Shown here piece after piece: positions 44,096 through 52,872 of a stretch of 64,000 nt of DNA. Each line of letters opens with the position of its first letter. Positions within the stretch are counted from its first letter, which is position 1. The notes below the pieces were generated by a model. It made no database searches, had not been told where the DNA came from, and saw nothing but the letters and a program-made list of their open reading frames with translations. The position numbers and the translations under genes are program-made. The stretch covers positions 1-64,000 of the forward strand of contig JAGCNL010000015.1 of the NCBI GenBank assembly GCA_017645945.1, in the 5' to 3' direction. Source of the DNA: Salinivirgaceae bacterium (GTDB lineage: Bacteria > Bacteroidota > Bacteroidia > Bacteroidales > SZUA-534).

Positions 44096-44884
44096 TTATT
44101 CGAGAGTTACAATGAAGCTGCCGCTGAAATCTGTCAGCTTTTTGTTGAAATGTTCGGCCTTCTCGCGCGTCTCAAACGGACCAGCAATGATTCGGTAAAC
44201 CTTCACGCCGTCCTTGTCGCCGATTTGAATCATTATGTCTTTGTTAACCAATGATTTGATTTCGGCGCAACGTTTAACCAGATTGGCAGCTTCCTGGAAT
44301 GAGGCAAGCTGCACCCCGAATCCCTTCGGCTGGATGGGCGTCGATTCAATCTTGAAATATTCGTTGGCAGGTGCCTTGACTTCAGTTACTTGAGTGGTGC
44401 GCGGCGCTGCTTCGGTCTGAGCCTCAACCTCAACGGGTTCGTCGTTGGTTGCCGTTTGCGAGCCTGGCCATGCTGGAGTCGATGAATTGCGTTTCATCTC
44501 TGATGCCGAAGCCGCGTTCGATTCGGGCAGACTGATAACCTCAACTTTAACGCTTGCCGTGCCTTTAGCCACGAATTTAAGCTTTTCGGCAGCTGCTTTT
44601 GAGAGGTCGATAATGCGTTTGTCAACAAATGGTCCGCGGTCGTTGACGGTCACATCAACAGAAATGTTGTTGTCGAGGTTCGTAACCCTGACCACTGTGC
44701 CAAACGGCAATGTGCGGTGAGCGGCTGTCAGCTTTTTCTGGCTGAAAGTCTCGCCACTGGCGGTTGTTTTTCCATCGAACTTGTCGGCGTAGAACGATGC
44801 CACACCCACTTCGGTTATCTGCGCCATTGCTCCGCTTGCAACTGCAAGCAGCAAGGCAGTCAATGTCAGTCTGATTTTTTTCAT
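44096..44884 (-). CDS. rlpA: RlpA-family protein with SPOR domain
   Basis: 262 residues: signal peptide to ~22, a double-psi beta-barrel (residues ~25-115; 'GVASFYADKFDGKTTASGE', 'LPFGTVVRVTNLDN', 'VTVNDRGPF'), a Glu/Thr-rich linker and a C-terminal SPOR domain (~185-262; 'GFGVQLASFQEAANLVKRCA'). The catalytic Asp equivalent occurs in 'NDRGPF'. RlpA proteins cleave stripped glycan strands at the septum, and SPOR binds denuded peptidoglycan. It is cotranscribed between yihY-like and nadK genes. Confidence 0.92.
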   Translation of the reverse strand: MKKIRLTLTALLLAVASGAMAQITEVGVASFYADKFDGKTTASGETFSQKKLTAAHRTLPFGTVVRVTNLDNNISVDVTVNDRGPFVDKRIIDLSKAAAEKLKFVAKGTASVKVEVISLPESNAASASEMKRNSSTPAWPGSQTATNDEPVEVEAQTEAAPRTTQVTEVKAPANEYFKIESTPIQPKGFGVQLASFQEAANLVKRCAEIKSLVNKDIMIQIGDKDGVKVYRIIAGPFETREKAEHFNKKLTDFSGSFIVTLE

Positions 44885-44895
44885 ATCTATTTGAA

Positions 44896-45891
44896 TTATT
44901 GTTGTTTAAATCGATTTTTAATAAATCCGAGCATATCCCATTGTTTCTTGTTTTTCTCCTCGTGTGCCGCCTGAATGCTCAAATTCAGTTCAAATCCCAA
45001 AATTAGTATTGTGGCGTTCAAATTGAGCCAGACAAGTATCGCGATAAGCGTTCCGATGGAGCCGTAGAGTGCGTTGTAGTTGCTGAAGTTCGACAGATAA
45101 TAACCGAATCCAGCAGAAGTGAGCAGCAGTAGTGCCGTAGCCAAAACGGAACCTGTGGATATGAATCCCATGTGAGTGTGCTTGGCAGGTGCGAAATAGA
45201 ACACTATCGAAACACTTACAATGGTGAGCAACAATATCACTATCCATTGGCTTATGTAGAACATCACTGTCGAGAACATACCATATATAATATGTTGCTC
45301 CTGAAGAAAATCGAGGATTGTGCGTCCGAAAATGAGCAGACCGATAGCGGTGGTTAGCAGCACTCCAATCAGTGCGAACATGATGAGCGATGACACCCGC
45401 AGCATTATGAACGAACGGTTTTCGGGGGCGTTGATTGACGAATTAAATGCCTTGATGACGGCCGTAATACCATTCGATACGATGACAATTGTGGTGATGC
45501 AGCCGATTGACAGCAATCCGCTGCGAGGCGACATCACAATGTCGGTGACAGTTGACTCAATGGTTTCGAACGTGTTGGATGGAATTACTTGCGCAAGAAG
45601 CGCCAGCAGTTCCGCCTGAAAATTGTCGATTGGAATGTAGGGGATGAGTGTCGAAAGAAAGAGCAGAGCTGGAAAAACAGCCAAAAAGAAATTGAAGGCA
45701 ATGGCGGCGGCGCGGATACCGATTGTGCCGTTGGTCATGCCGCGGACAAAAAACGAACCCACCTCAAATATCGACAGATTGCCGAAGCCCGGCAATGTGT
45801 GATGCTTGGTTGGCTCGATGATTTTGTCGAGCAGGTCCTTGCCTTTGTCCAGCAAGCCTTTGCCTTTATCAATTATCTTTTTAAAATCCAT
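44896..45891 (-). CDS. YihY/BrkB-family inner-membrane protein
   Basis: 331 residues. About six hydrophobic helices follow a short charged N-terminus; 'GIRAAAIAFNFFLAVFPALLF' and 'YYLSNFSNYNALYGSIGTLI' are characteristic of the family once called RNase BN and now YihY/UPF0761. Its function is unresolved (transport or envelope integrity). Its ATG overlaps the nadC stop codon by one base (TAATG), showing translational coupling. Confidence 0.9.
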   Translation of the reverse strand: MDFKKIIDKGKGLLDKGKDLLDKIIEPTKHHTLPGFGNLSIFEVGSFFVRGMTNGTIGIRAAAIAFNFFLAVFPALLFLSTLIPYIPIDNFQAELLALLAQVIPSNTFETIESTVTDIVMSPRSGLLSIGCITTIVIVSNGITAVIKAFNSSINAPENRSFIMLRVSSLIMFALIGVLLTTAIGLLIFGRTILDFLQEQHIIYGMFSTVMFYISQWIVILLLTIVSVSIVFYFAPAKHTHMGFISTGSVLATALLLLTSAGFGYYLSNFSNYNALYGSIGTLIAILVWLNLNATILILGFELNLSIQAAHEEKNKKQWDMLGFIKNRFKQQ

Positions 45892-46739
45892 TATTTTACG
45901 GCTTTCAAACTCAAGTCGAGACTGCGGATTTGATGCGTGAGCGCGCCAACCGAAATGAAATCGACACCCGTAGCGGCATAGTCGCGCAGGTTGGCGTCAG
46001 TGATGCCGCCCGACGCTTCGGTCTCATATTTTCCGCCAATCATCTCAACGGCTTTTTTAGTGTCGGGAATCGAGAAATTGTCAATCATGATGCGGTCGAT
46101 GCCGCCGATTTCCATAATCTGCTTTATCTCATCGAACGAGCGCGCCTCAACCTCAATTTTCAAGTTTTTGCCCTTGGCTTTCAGATAATCTTTTGCGCGG
46201 TTGATGGCTTGCGGAATGCCGCCTGCGAAATCGATGTGGTTGTCTTTGATGAGAATCATGTCGTAGAGCCCGATGCGGTGGTTTTGTCCGCCACCCATCA
46301 CTACAGCCATCTTCTCAAACACGCGCATTCCAGGTGTGGTTTTGCGGGTGTCAAGAATTTTGGTGTGCAGACCTTTTACCAACTCAACGTAATGGCTTGT
46401 CTGCGTGGCAATTCCGCTCATGCGCTGCATAAAGTTGAGCACCAGGCGTTCTGTCTGCAGAATTGAGAGTTCGCGTCCTTCCACGACAAATGCCACGTCG
46501 CCTTTCTTCACGGGTGTGCCGTCGGTTATGAACGTGGTCATTTTCAAGTCTTTGTCGAACTCTTCAAAAACCATCCGTGCCACTTCGACACCGGCCAGAA
46601 TGCCGTCTTGTTTGACAAGCAGTTGCGCCTTGCCGCGCTGGTCGGCAGGTATGCAGCTTAACGATGTGTGGTCGCCGTCGCCAACATCTTCGCGGATTGC
46701 GCGGGCGATAAAGTCTTTTATGTACTCCTGATTATCCAT
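45891..46739 (-). CDS. nadC: Nicotinate-nucleotide pyrophosphorylase (carboxylating)
   Basis: 282 residues. It converts quinolinate and PRPP to nicotinate mononucleotide in de novo NAD synthesis. Signatures: 'EDVGDGDHTS', 'NFMQRMSGIATQTSHYV', 'ILDTRKTTPGMR' and 'EASGGITDANLRDYAATGVD'. It follows the DUF4783 gene with a one-base gap and overlaps the next gene by one base. The nadC-to-nadK row is thus one operon. Confidence 0.97.
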   Translation of the reverse strand: MDNQEYIKDFIARAIREDVGDGDHTSLSCIPADQRGKAQLLVKQDGILAGVEVARMVFEEFDKDLKMTTFITDGTPVKKGDVAFVVEGRELSILQTERLVLNFMQRMSGIATQTSHYVELVKGLHTKILDTRKTTPGMRVFEKMAVVMGGGQNHRIGLYDMILIKDNHIDFAGGIPQAINRAKDYLKAKGKNLKIEVEARSFDEIKQIMEIGGIDRIMIDNFSIPDTKKAVEMIGGKYETEASGGITDANLRDYAATGVDFISVGALTHQIRSLDLSLKAVK

Positions 46740-46740
46740 T

Positions 46741-47166
46741 TTATTCTTCTATAGATATTTGATATACTGATTGTTGTGATGATTGCTGCTTGGTGAGAAA
46801 ACTCACGCGGTAGCGGTGGTCGCCGCTGTTGAGAGTGCCGATGACGAAAAATCCGCCAGGGTACTGGTTCTCACCGGCAACGGCAAACGAGTCGGGCTGA
46901 TGAATCATGAAGAATTTGCGCAGAATCATTCGTGCCTGGTCGCGGCTGCTGATGGCTGTATAGTTGGGCAGCGATAGCTCGACGCGCTTATTGAAAAATG
47001 TGGCTAACGAATCGGCGTTGCCGTCGGCGATTGTGGCAGTGATGCAGTCGATAATCGAATCAACCACAATGACTTGCGCGTTAGTCCGCTGGCTGAAACC
47101 CGCCAACGCGGCTAGCAAAGCCGTCAAAAGAATCACTTTTTTTGCCGAAAACATTTTCCGATTCAT
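46741..47166 (-). CDS. DUF4783 exported protein
   Basis: About 141 residues from the ATG at 47166; an ATG at 47178 coincides with the predicted transcription start and is less likely. It has a signal peptide ending near 'RTNAQ'. The mature part 'IIDCITATIADGNADSLATF' through 'YRVSFLTKQQSSQQSVYQIS' matches DUF4783, an NTF2/SnoaL-like fold commonly encoded before nadC in Bacteroidota. The role is unknown. It is the first gene of the nadC operon. Confidence 0.82.
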   Translation of the reverse strand: MNRKMFSAKKVILLTALLAALAGFSQRTNAQVIVVDSIIDCITATIADGNADSLATFFNKRVELSLPNYTAISSRDQARMILRKFFMIHQPDSFAVAGENQYPGGFFVIGTLNSGDHRYRVSFLTKQQSSQQSVYQISIEE

Positions 47167-47183
47167 TTTTATTGACATTGGCG

Positions 47184-47191
47184 CAAAGGTA
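47184..47191 (-). promoter_or_regulatory. -7 element of the DUF4783-nadC operon
   Basis: Minus strand TACCTTTG, 18 bases upstream of the chosen ATG. Confidence 0.55.
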
Positions 47192-47211
47192 ATAATGTTT
47201 TAGCATTAATG

Positions 47212-48285
47212 TTACATCGACGGCGTGATGAAAACCCGCCATGAACCATCGGTTGTGCCACGTTCAATGTAATGTTTGTCAATCAGTTGGTCAACTAACT
47301 TTTTCACTGCCGACATATTTATTCCCAAATGTTTCTGAATATCAGCCAACGTCAGCACTGGCTCTGACATCATTAGCATCAGTAGTTTTCCGTAGTTAGG
47401 CGAACGGAATTCAATGCGCTCACCATCGTACCACCACAAATTTGCGTCGTGCTCTGTCAGGAAACATACATCATTATAGATTTCTCGAGCCATCATACTT
47501 TTGAAGTAGCTTGCAAATGGTCTGATATCTTGTAATTTGGCTTTGGCACCCGCATATGGTTCTGGTCCGACAATCATATCGGCAGCGTGTAGTGCTTCGA
47601 GATACTCGTTTTTCAGTCGGCTGCGCACTACAATCATTGGATAGTTGTGTTTAGTCAGAATGTAATTGACTAACAACCGCGCGATGCGACCGTTGCCGTC
47701 CTCAAACGGGTGAATGCGTATGTAGCGGTAGTGGAACAATATGGCTAGTTCAGCAGGCGACAGGCGGCCGTCGGCTTCAGCCTTATTGTACCAGTCTACA
47801 AGGTCGGTCATCAGAGCGGGCGTCTCTTCGGGCGAGGCATACTCAAATCGGTCGCCGTAGCGCGTGATGACGCTGTTCGGACGAGTTTTGTACTGTCCGG
47901 CGTGAATGGTGTAACTAGTTTGCATTCCGCCTGGCAGTGTACGATGAACGGTGTAATCCTCGCGTAACAAAGTCTGATGCAGAGTGCGGATAAAGTTCTG
48001 TGTCAGTGGAGTTTCCTTTACAAGCGATTCCTCTTTCATCATATTAAGAGTAACATTGCTGGCCGCCATGTCTTGCACATCCTTCACATTAGCCTCGCCA
48101 ATAACCTTGCCAAAAAGTAAAAGAATTTCAGTTTGTCCGTAAGTCAGTGTGTTGCCCTCAATGTGGTTTGAGTTGAAGTTGAAATCGATTGTAAACTTAC
48201 GGCTCAAACGGGCTTTGTCGGCTTCCGATAGAGGCTGTAATTTTTGCCATTCATCAATGGCCTTTTGTAGTGTGAGGTATCGCAT
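47212..48285 (-). CDS. Fic-family protein with self-inhibitory motif and winged-helix tail
   Basis: 357 residues. The Fic motif 'HPFEDGNGRIAR' begins at catalytic His192, so AMP or another phosphate-containing group transfer to a target hydroxyl is expected. The N-terminal 'SNHIEGN' (Ser39 to Gly44) fits the inhibitory [S/T]xxxE[G/N] helix, making it a class II self-controlled Fic protein. The C-terminal ~75 residues ('VLTLADIQKHLGINMSAVKK') look like a winged helix, which could bind DNA. Two operator-like dyads lie upstream. It is divergent from rlmH. Substrate and role are unknown. Confidence 0.9.
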   Translation of the reverse strand: MRYLTLQKAIDEWQKLQPLSEADKARLSRKFTIDFNFNSNHIEGNTLTYGQTEILLLFGKVIGEANVKDVQDMAASNVTLNMMKEESLVKETPLTQNFIRTLHQTLLREDYTVHRTLPGGMQTSYTIHAGQYKTRPNSVITRYGDRFEYASPEETPALMTDLVDWYNKAEADGRLSPAELAILFHYRYIRIHPFEDGNGRIARLLVNYILTKHNYPMIVVRSRLKNEYLEALHAADMIVGPEPYAGAKAKLQDIRPFASYFKSMMAREIYNDVCFLTEHDANLWWYDGERIEFRSPNYGKLLMLMMSEPVLTLADIQKHLGINMSAVKKLVDQLIDKHYIERGTTDGSWRVFITPSM

Positions 48286-48301
48286 GTCGATAAAAGTTTG
48301 T

Positions 48302-48330
48302 CAAAAGGTGGTTGTATGGCCACCATTTTG
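48302..48330. promoter_or_regulatory. Operator-like dyad 1 upstream of the Fic gene
   Basis: CAAAAGGTGG / CCACC(A)TTTTG arms around an 8-base spacer, lying between the Fic ATG and its predicted start of transcription. The 3' side runs into TTTTGCTAACAA. It is related to dyad 2 at 48422-48449. Confidence 0.5.
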
Positions 48331-48334
48331 CTAA

Positions 48335-48342
48335 CAAAAATA
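48335..48342 (-). promoter_or_regulatory. -7 element of the Fic gene
   Basis: Minus strand TATTTTTG, 49 bases upstream of the ATG; dyad 1 would overlap the start of the transcript. Confidence 0.45.
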
Positions 48343-48421
48343 TACTGTTTTTTAATTGCCCGGATATTTTTTGAGCGTTTTTTTTGTCGCAAAAGTCATT
48401 AAAAATGCAAAAAAAAGCAAA

Positions 48422-48449
48422 AAAAAGGTGGTAACCATACCACCTTTTT
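48422..48449. promoter_or_regulatory. Operator-like dyad 2 between the Fic gene and rlmH
   Basis: Perfect 11-base arms AAAAAGGTGGT / ACCACCTTTTT with a 6-base spacer, 120 bases from dyad 1 centre to centre. It is followed by TTTTTGCTGACAA, which parallels the flank of dyad 1. The remaining ~170 bases to the rlmH promoter show nothing recognisable. Confidence 0.5.
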
Positions 48450-48625
48450 GCTGACAATTTTGACATTCTTTGATTCCTCACACTTCCATGGGCAAGCATT
48501 ATTACAAATTTCGGTTATTTGTGGCGATTTCTCCGGCATTAGCTTGATAACCATTGAAAATTTCATCACATTTCGAGGTTTCCTGTTACATTAAAAATGG
48601 CACAATGTTTGCCGCAAAAAACTTA

Positions 48626-48633
48626 TAACTTTG
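48626..48633 (+). promoter_or_regulatory. -7 element of rlmH
   Basis: TAACTTTG, 26 bases before the rlmH ATG; a TTTG lies 14 bases upstream, which is short for a -33 box. Confidence 0.5.
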
Positions 48634-48658
48634 AAAACTTAAAACTTCTAACTAAGCA

Positions 48659-49132
48659 ATGAAAACCATTCTCTACGCCATAGGGAAAACTGACGATGAT
48701 TATCTGAACACAGGCATCAGCAAATACTGCCAGCGCATTGTGCGGTACACGCCGTTTGAGTTTGTGACTCTGCCAGACATCCGCAACTCGAAAAGCATGA
48801 GCGAAGCTGTGCAGCGCACGAAGGAAGGTGAGCTGATTCTGAAGCAGTTGGACAATGGTGACTATGTGGTTCTGCTCGACGAGCGCGGTCGCGAACTGAC
48901 ATCGGTGGGCATGGCCGAATGGATGGGCGGGGTGTTTGCGCAAGGCCACAAGCGGCTCGTGTTTGTGATTGGCGGTCCTTATGGCTTTTCTGATGAAGTG
49001 TATGCACGCGCCAATGCAAAAATTTCGCTCTCAAAACTCACTTTCCCACATCAATTGGTTCGATTATTGTTTGTTGAACAGCTGTACCGCTGCCACACAA
49101 TTTTGAAAGGCGAGCCGTACCATCATGTATAA
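48659..49132 (+). CDS. rlmH: 23S rRNA (pseudouridine1915-N3)-methyltransferase
   Basis: 157 residues, the standard length. It methylates pseudouridine 1915 in helix 69 of the 70S ribosome with S-adenosylmethionine. The SPOUT knot motifs are 'LVFVIGGPYGFSDEVYARAN' and 'SLSKLTFPHQLVRLLFVEQL'; the C-terminal 'CHTILKGEPYHHV' supplies the substrate-binding residues. Its frame and start are unambiguous. The large sensor kinase follows 79 bases later on the same strand. Confidence 0.97.
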   Translation: MKTILYAIGKTDDDYLNTGISKYCQRIVRYTPFEFVTLPDIRNSKSMSEAVQRTKEGELILKQLDNGDYVVLLDERGRELTSVGMAEWMGGVFAQGHKRLVFVIGGPYGFSDEVYARANAKISLSKLTFPHQLVRLLFVEQLYRCHTILKGEPYHHV

Positions 49133-49211
49133 TTATGAATTTAGAAGTTAGAATTCAGAATAAGCTTAAACTGTTAATTATCAACAATTAAATCTAACAC
49201 CGCATCTCAAA

Positions 49212-52200
49212 ATGCACTTCCTTGCCCGCCACCGATTATTGTTTTTCGCCATAATATTCTTTGCGGCAGGTATTTACATTTTGAGCCCCGACCATAAATC
49301 GAAAAGGCTCGAACCAGAACGGCAGAAATTCATCAACGGGTTGCACGAGCGCGAGTTGCTGGCTGAACAATTGGTCGATTCTCTGCTTGTTTATGCTGAG
49401 CGTGAGCAAATTAACGAGTTCGCCAACAACGGCGATTTCCGCCCCGACAAACTTTTTGAGCGTTACGGCATTGTGCTTTATGTCTATTCGGGGCGCAGCC
49501 TTATCTACTGGACAAACAATTCAGTGGCTATCCCCGACGGCACGCTGTGGTACAAGCAGTCGTTCGTGAATACGGGCAACGCCTACGTTATTCCTCACTA
49601 CAAGACCAACAAGAAGCAGACGGCAGTGAGTATCATCACCGTAAAGTCGGAGTATCAGTATGAAAATGAGTTTCTTAAGAACGTGATTCATCCATCGTTC
49701 GACATTCAGAGCGACTTCGACATAACAACCGACGACGCGCAGTCGGAGAACGCAATCTACAGCACTGACGGCAACTATTTGTTCACTTTCAGCCTCGAAA
49801 GCACCGACAATGCCACCGTCAAGCGGCGAGTTGCCTTCCCGTTCCTCCTGCTGGCCATACTGATGTTGCTACTCTATGCGCAAAAAGGTATCAAAAGGAA
49901 CCGTTTGAGCAATCGCAAGTTCTTTATAATTACAGCGATAGCAATAGCGACAAGAGCGGCCATTCAGGTGTTTTTGCCGGAAGAATTCTACCAGCAGTTG
50001 TCGATTTTCTCGCCCAAATTCTTCGCGGCGTCACCCATTTTTCCGTCGATAGGCGACCTGCTCATCAGCGTTGTGCTTGTTTTCTACCTGCTTTTCGTTT
50101 ATTTCTTCAAAGTTCACCTCAAACGTCTCGATAAATTCCCAACAGCCTCACGGATAGCTATTTCGGTAGTTTGGTTTTTAGCGTTGTCGGGATATTTCCT
50201 TTTCGTCAACTATGTGACAGGAATCTTGATAAACGATTCCAACTTTACCTTTGAGATGTATGAGATTACCAATGTCAGCAGCATCAGCGTATTGAGCCAT
50301 CTTATTCTGATACTGTGTTTTACGGGTTTCATGCTGCTGCTCGACAAGGCTGCCATCCAGATGCTCAAAACATTTAGCTACTGGAAGTTGGTCTGCATTG
50401 AACTTCCCGTTATGGCGGTTGTCGCATTCATTGACTATAAATGGAATCTCTCACCAACTCTGCTGCAGAACTGCTTGACATTCGGCATAATAACTCTGCT
50501 TTGGTTCAAGTTGCGCGAGTTGAAGCGGGTGAACTTTGCCACTGTGGCCGTTGTCGTCGGTATTTTTGCAATTTACTTGACCGACCTTACACGTACTGGT
50601 TCCCAGAAACGGCAGGAAGAGGAGTGCGAGGTGATGTGCGTCAATCTGTCGCAGATGCAGGACCCAGCAGCCGAAGTGGTTCTTGCCGATGCCATTGCCG
50701 ACATGAAAAACGACGATGACATTGCTGCTATTCTCAGCGAGCCTGAACCTGACTACGACTATTTGGGCCGATACATTCAGAATCAATATTTTACGGGCTA
50801 TCTGAACCGCTATGTTTTTGAACTTAACGTGTGCGCGCCGAACGAGATGTCGGCAAACTGCAGCCAGTTCTACAACCGCTATCTGCGGCAGCATGGTATT
50901 CAGACGCAAGTGTCCGGCTTATATTGGATTAAGGACGCATCAACGGAAACCATTTATATGGCGAGGGTGTCGTTGCCGGTGAGCAATTCGGGCAAAACGG
51001 TGACGCTCTATTTCAGCTTGTCGCCAAAATTCAACTACGAGGTGCTGGGTTACCCCGAGTTGCTGCTCGAAAAACCTCTGCAAACCGACAAATACAAGCA
51101 GCACGTCAGCTATGCGAAATATCAGAACGGGCACCTCACATCGCACTCTGGAACATTCCCATACGCTTTCGACAGCCATGTTTACGGCGAACAGGGCGAC
51201 AGTGAATTCCGCCATTTCCGCATGGAGAAGTTCAACCATGTGATGTTCTCAAGCGACTCCGAAAACTGCATCATTGTGAGCACTCCAGTCATCACGGCAT
51301 TCGATATTTTGATTTCGTTCACCTACACATTCGTGTTCTTCCTGATAATCACCACCATACTTCTGGTTTTTGGCAATCAGTACACGCGAATGTTCGACAT
51401 CAGGTTCACCATTAAAAACAAGGTGCTAGTGTCGATACTCACGGTGTTGCTAATTTCCTCAGTTTCAGTTGCTGGCGGCGTGGTTTACTACACAATTAAC
51501 CATTACAAGCGGTCGCAGAACGACATTATGGCAAGCAAATTGCAGTCGGTGCTGATGGAAATCGAACAACGATATTCCAACACAAACGATATCAAGAAGA
51601 TACCAGCTAATGAGCTGAACAATCTGCTGACATCGTTCTCAAACACTTTCCTCACCGACATCAATCTTTACAGTCAGAGCGGAGACTTGATTGCCACATC
51701 GCGCCGCGAGATTTACTCCCGCAAGCTGACAAGCCGTAAGATGAACCCTGCGGCTTACCGCGAATTGGAGATGAACCGAAAATCGAGGCTTGTGCAGAAA
51801 GAAAATATCGGCGAGATGAGCTATTACTCAGCCTACGTGCCGTTCATCAATTCGCGCAACAAGTTGCTGGCCTACATCAATCTGCCTTACTTTATCAAAC
51901 AAACGCCTCTGCGACAAGAACTTACGAGCGTGTCGGTGGCCGTAATCAATATTTATGTGGTGCTGGTAATGTTGAGTGTTATAATTGCCCTTCTGCTTGC
52001 AAAACGAATCACCAAACCGATTATCGATGTTCAGGAACGAATCCGCAGCATCGACTTGGGCAAGAGCAACCAACGAGTTGAGTATGAGGGTGATGACGAG
52101 ATTGCAGAACTTGTGAACGAGTACAATCTGATGCTCGATGAACTGAGCATAAGTGCCACGCGGCTAGCCAAGTCGGAGCGCGAGAGCGCATGGCGCGAAA

Positions 52201-52868
52201 TGGCCCGGCAGGTGGCTCACGAAATCAAGAATCCGCTCACCCCGATGAAACTGAGCGTGCAGCTGCTTGAGCGCTCGCAACGCAACGGCGATCCTGATTT
52301 CAACGAGCGGTTCGAAAACACTGCCCGCACGCTGATTGAGCAAATTGACAGCCTATCGTCGATTGCATCGGAATTCTCGCAGTTTGCCCGTATGCCTGAA
52401 GGCCGCACAGAGCTGGTGAACCTCAACGAGCGCATCAATCAGAGCGTTGAGTTGTTCCGCGACACCACCAATACCAAAATCAACTTTATTGAGCCCGCTG
52501 GGCTGACAGTTTACATCATTGCCGACAACGAGCGAATGTTGCAGGTATTCAATAACTTGATTAAAAATGCGATACAGGCCATTCCAAAGAAACAAAAAGG
52601 TCGCATCAATATCTCGTTGAGGTGCTTCAAAGGACGCGCCGTGGTTGAAGTTCAGGACAATGGAATCGGCATTTCGCCCGAAACGGAGAGCAAACTGTTC
52701 CAGCCGAATTTCACCACCAAGACAAGTGGCACAGGCCTTGGACTCGCCATTGTCAAAAACATTGTGGAAGATGCGGGCGGTGCCATCTGGTTCTACTCAA
52801 AAGTTGGCAAGGGCACATCCTTCTTTGTGTCGTTCCCGCTGCCGCAGGACGAGGAATCAGAGAAGTAA
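49212..52868 (+). CDS. Very large membrane sensor histidine kinase (NtrY-like)
   Basis: 1218 residues. An N-terminal helix is followed by an extracytoplasmic segment (~30-210), about seven hydrophobic helices (~215-460), a second extracytoplasmic region (~470-690), another pair of helices flanking a third sensor region (~755-905), HAMP (~920-975), HisKA with His1003 in 'MARQVAHEIKNPLTPMKLSV' and HATPase_c with 'NLIKNAIQAIP', 'DNGIGI' and 'GTGLGLAIVKNIVE'. All kinase boxes are intact. The complex input half is unusual and its signal unknown. No response regulator gene is adjacent. It is convergent with pssA. Confidence 0.9.
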   Translation: MHFLARHRLLFFAIIFFAAGIYILSPDHKSKRLEPERQKFINGLHERELLAEQLVDSLLVYAEREQINEFANNGDFRPDKLFERYGIVLYVYSGRSLIYWTNNSVAIPDGTLWYKQSFVNTGNAYVIPHYKTNKKQTAVSIITVKSEYQYENEFLKNVIHPSFDIQSDFDITTDDAQSENAIYSTDGNYLFTFSLESTDNATVKRRVAFPFLLLAILMLLLYAQKGIKRNRLSNRKFFIITAIAIATRAAIQVFLPEEFYQQLSIFSPKFFAASPIFPSIGDLLISVVLVFYLLFVYFFKVHLKRLDKFPTASRIAISVVWFLALSGYFLFVNYVTGILINDSNFTFEMYEITNVSSISVLSHLILILCFTGFMLLLDKAAIQMLKTFSYWKLVCIELPVMAVVAFIDYKWNLSPTLLQNCLTFGIITLLWFKLRELKRVNFATVAVVVGIFAIYLTDLTRTGSQKRQEEECEVMCVNLSQMQDPAAEVVLADAIADMKNDDDIAAILSEPEPDYDYLGRYIQNQYFTGYLNRYVFELNVCAPNEMSANCSQFYNRYLRQHGIQTQVSGLYWIKDASTETIYMARVSLPVSNSGKTVTLYFSLSPKFNYEVLGYPELLLEKPLQTDKYKQHVSYAKYQNGHLTSHSGTFPYAFDSHVYGEQGDSEFRHFRMEKFNHVMFSSDSENCIIVSTPVITAFDILISFTYTFVFFLIITTILLVFGNQYTRMFDIRFTIKNKVLVSILTVLLISSVSVAGGVVYYTINHYKRSQNDIMASKLQSVLMEIEQRYSNTNDIKKIPANELNNLLTSFSNTFLTDINLYSQSGDLIATSRREIYSRKLTSRKMNPAAYRELEMNRKSRLVQKENIGEMSYYSAYVPFINSRNKLLAYINLPYFIKQTPLRQELTSVSVAVINIYVVLVMLSVIIALLLAKRITKPIIDVQERIRSIDLGKSNQRVEYEGDDEIAELVNEYNLMLDELSISATRLAKSERESAWREMARQVAHEIKNPLTPMKLSVQLLERSQRNGDPDFNERFENTARTLIEQIDSLSSIASEFSQFARMPEGRTELVNLNERINQSVELFRDTTNTKINFIEPAGLTVYIIADNERMLQVFNNLIKNAIQAIPKKQKGRINISLRCFKGRAVVEVQDNGIGISPETESKLFQPNFTTKTSGTGLGLAIVKNIVEDAGGAIWFYSKVGKGTSFFVSFPLPQDEESEK

Positions 52869-52872
52869 CTTA

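Noticed and set aside
48204..48499. Overlapping short minus-strand frames upstream of the Fic gene
   Set aside because: They cover the promoter and both dyads, are Lys/Asn-rich by composition and show no conserved motif.
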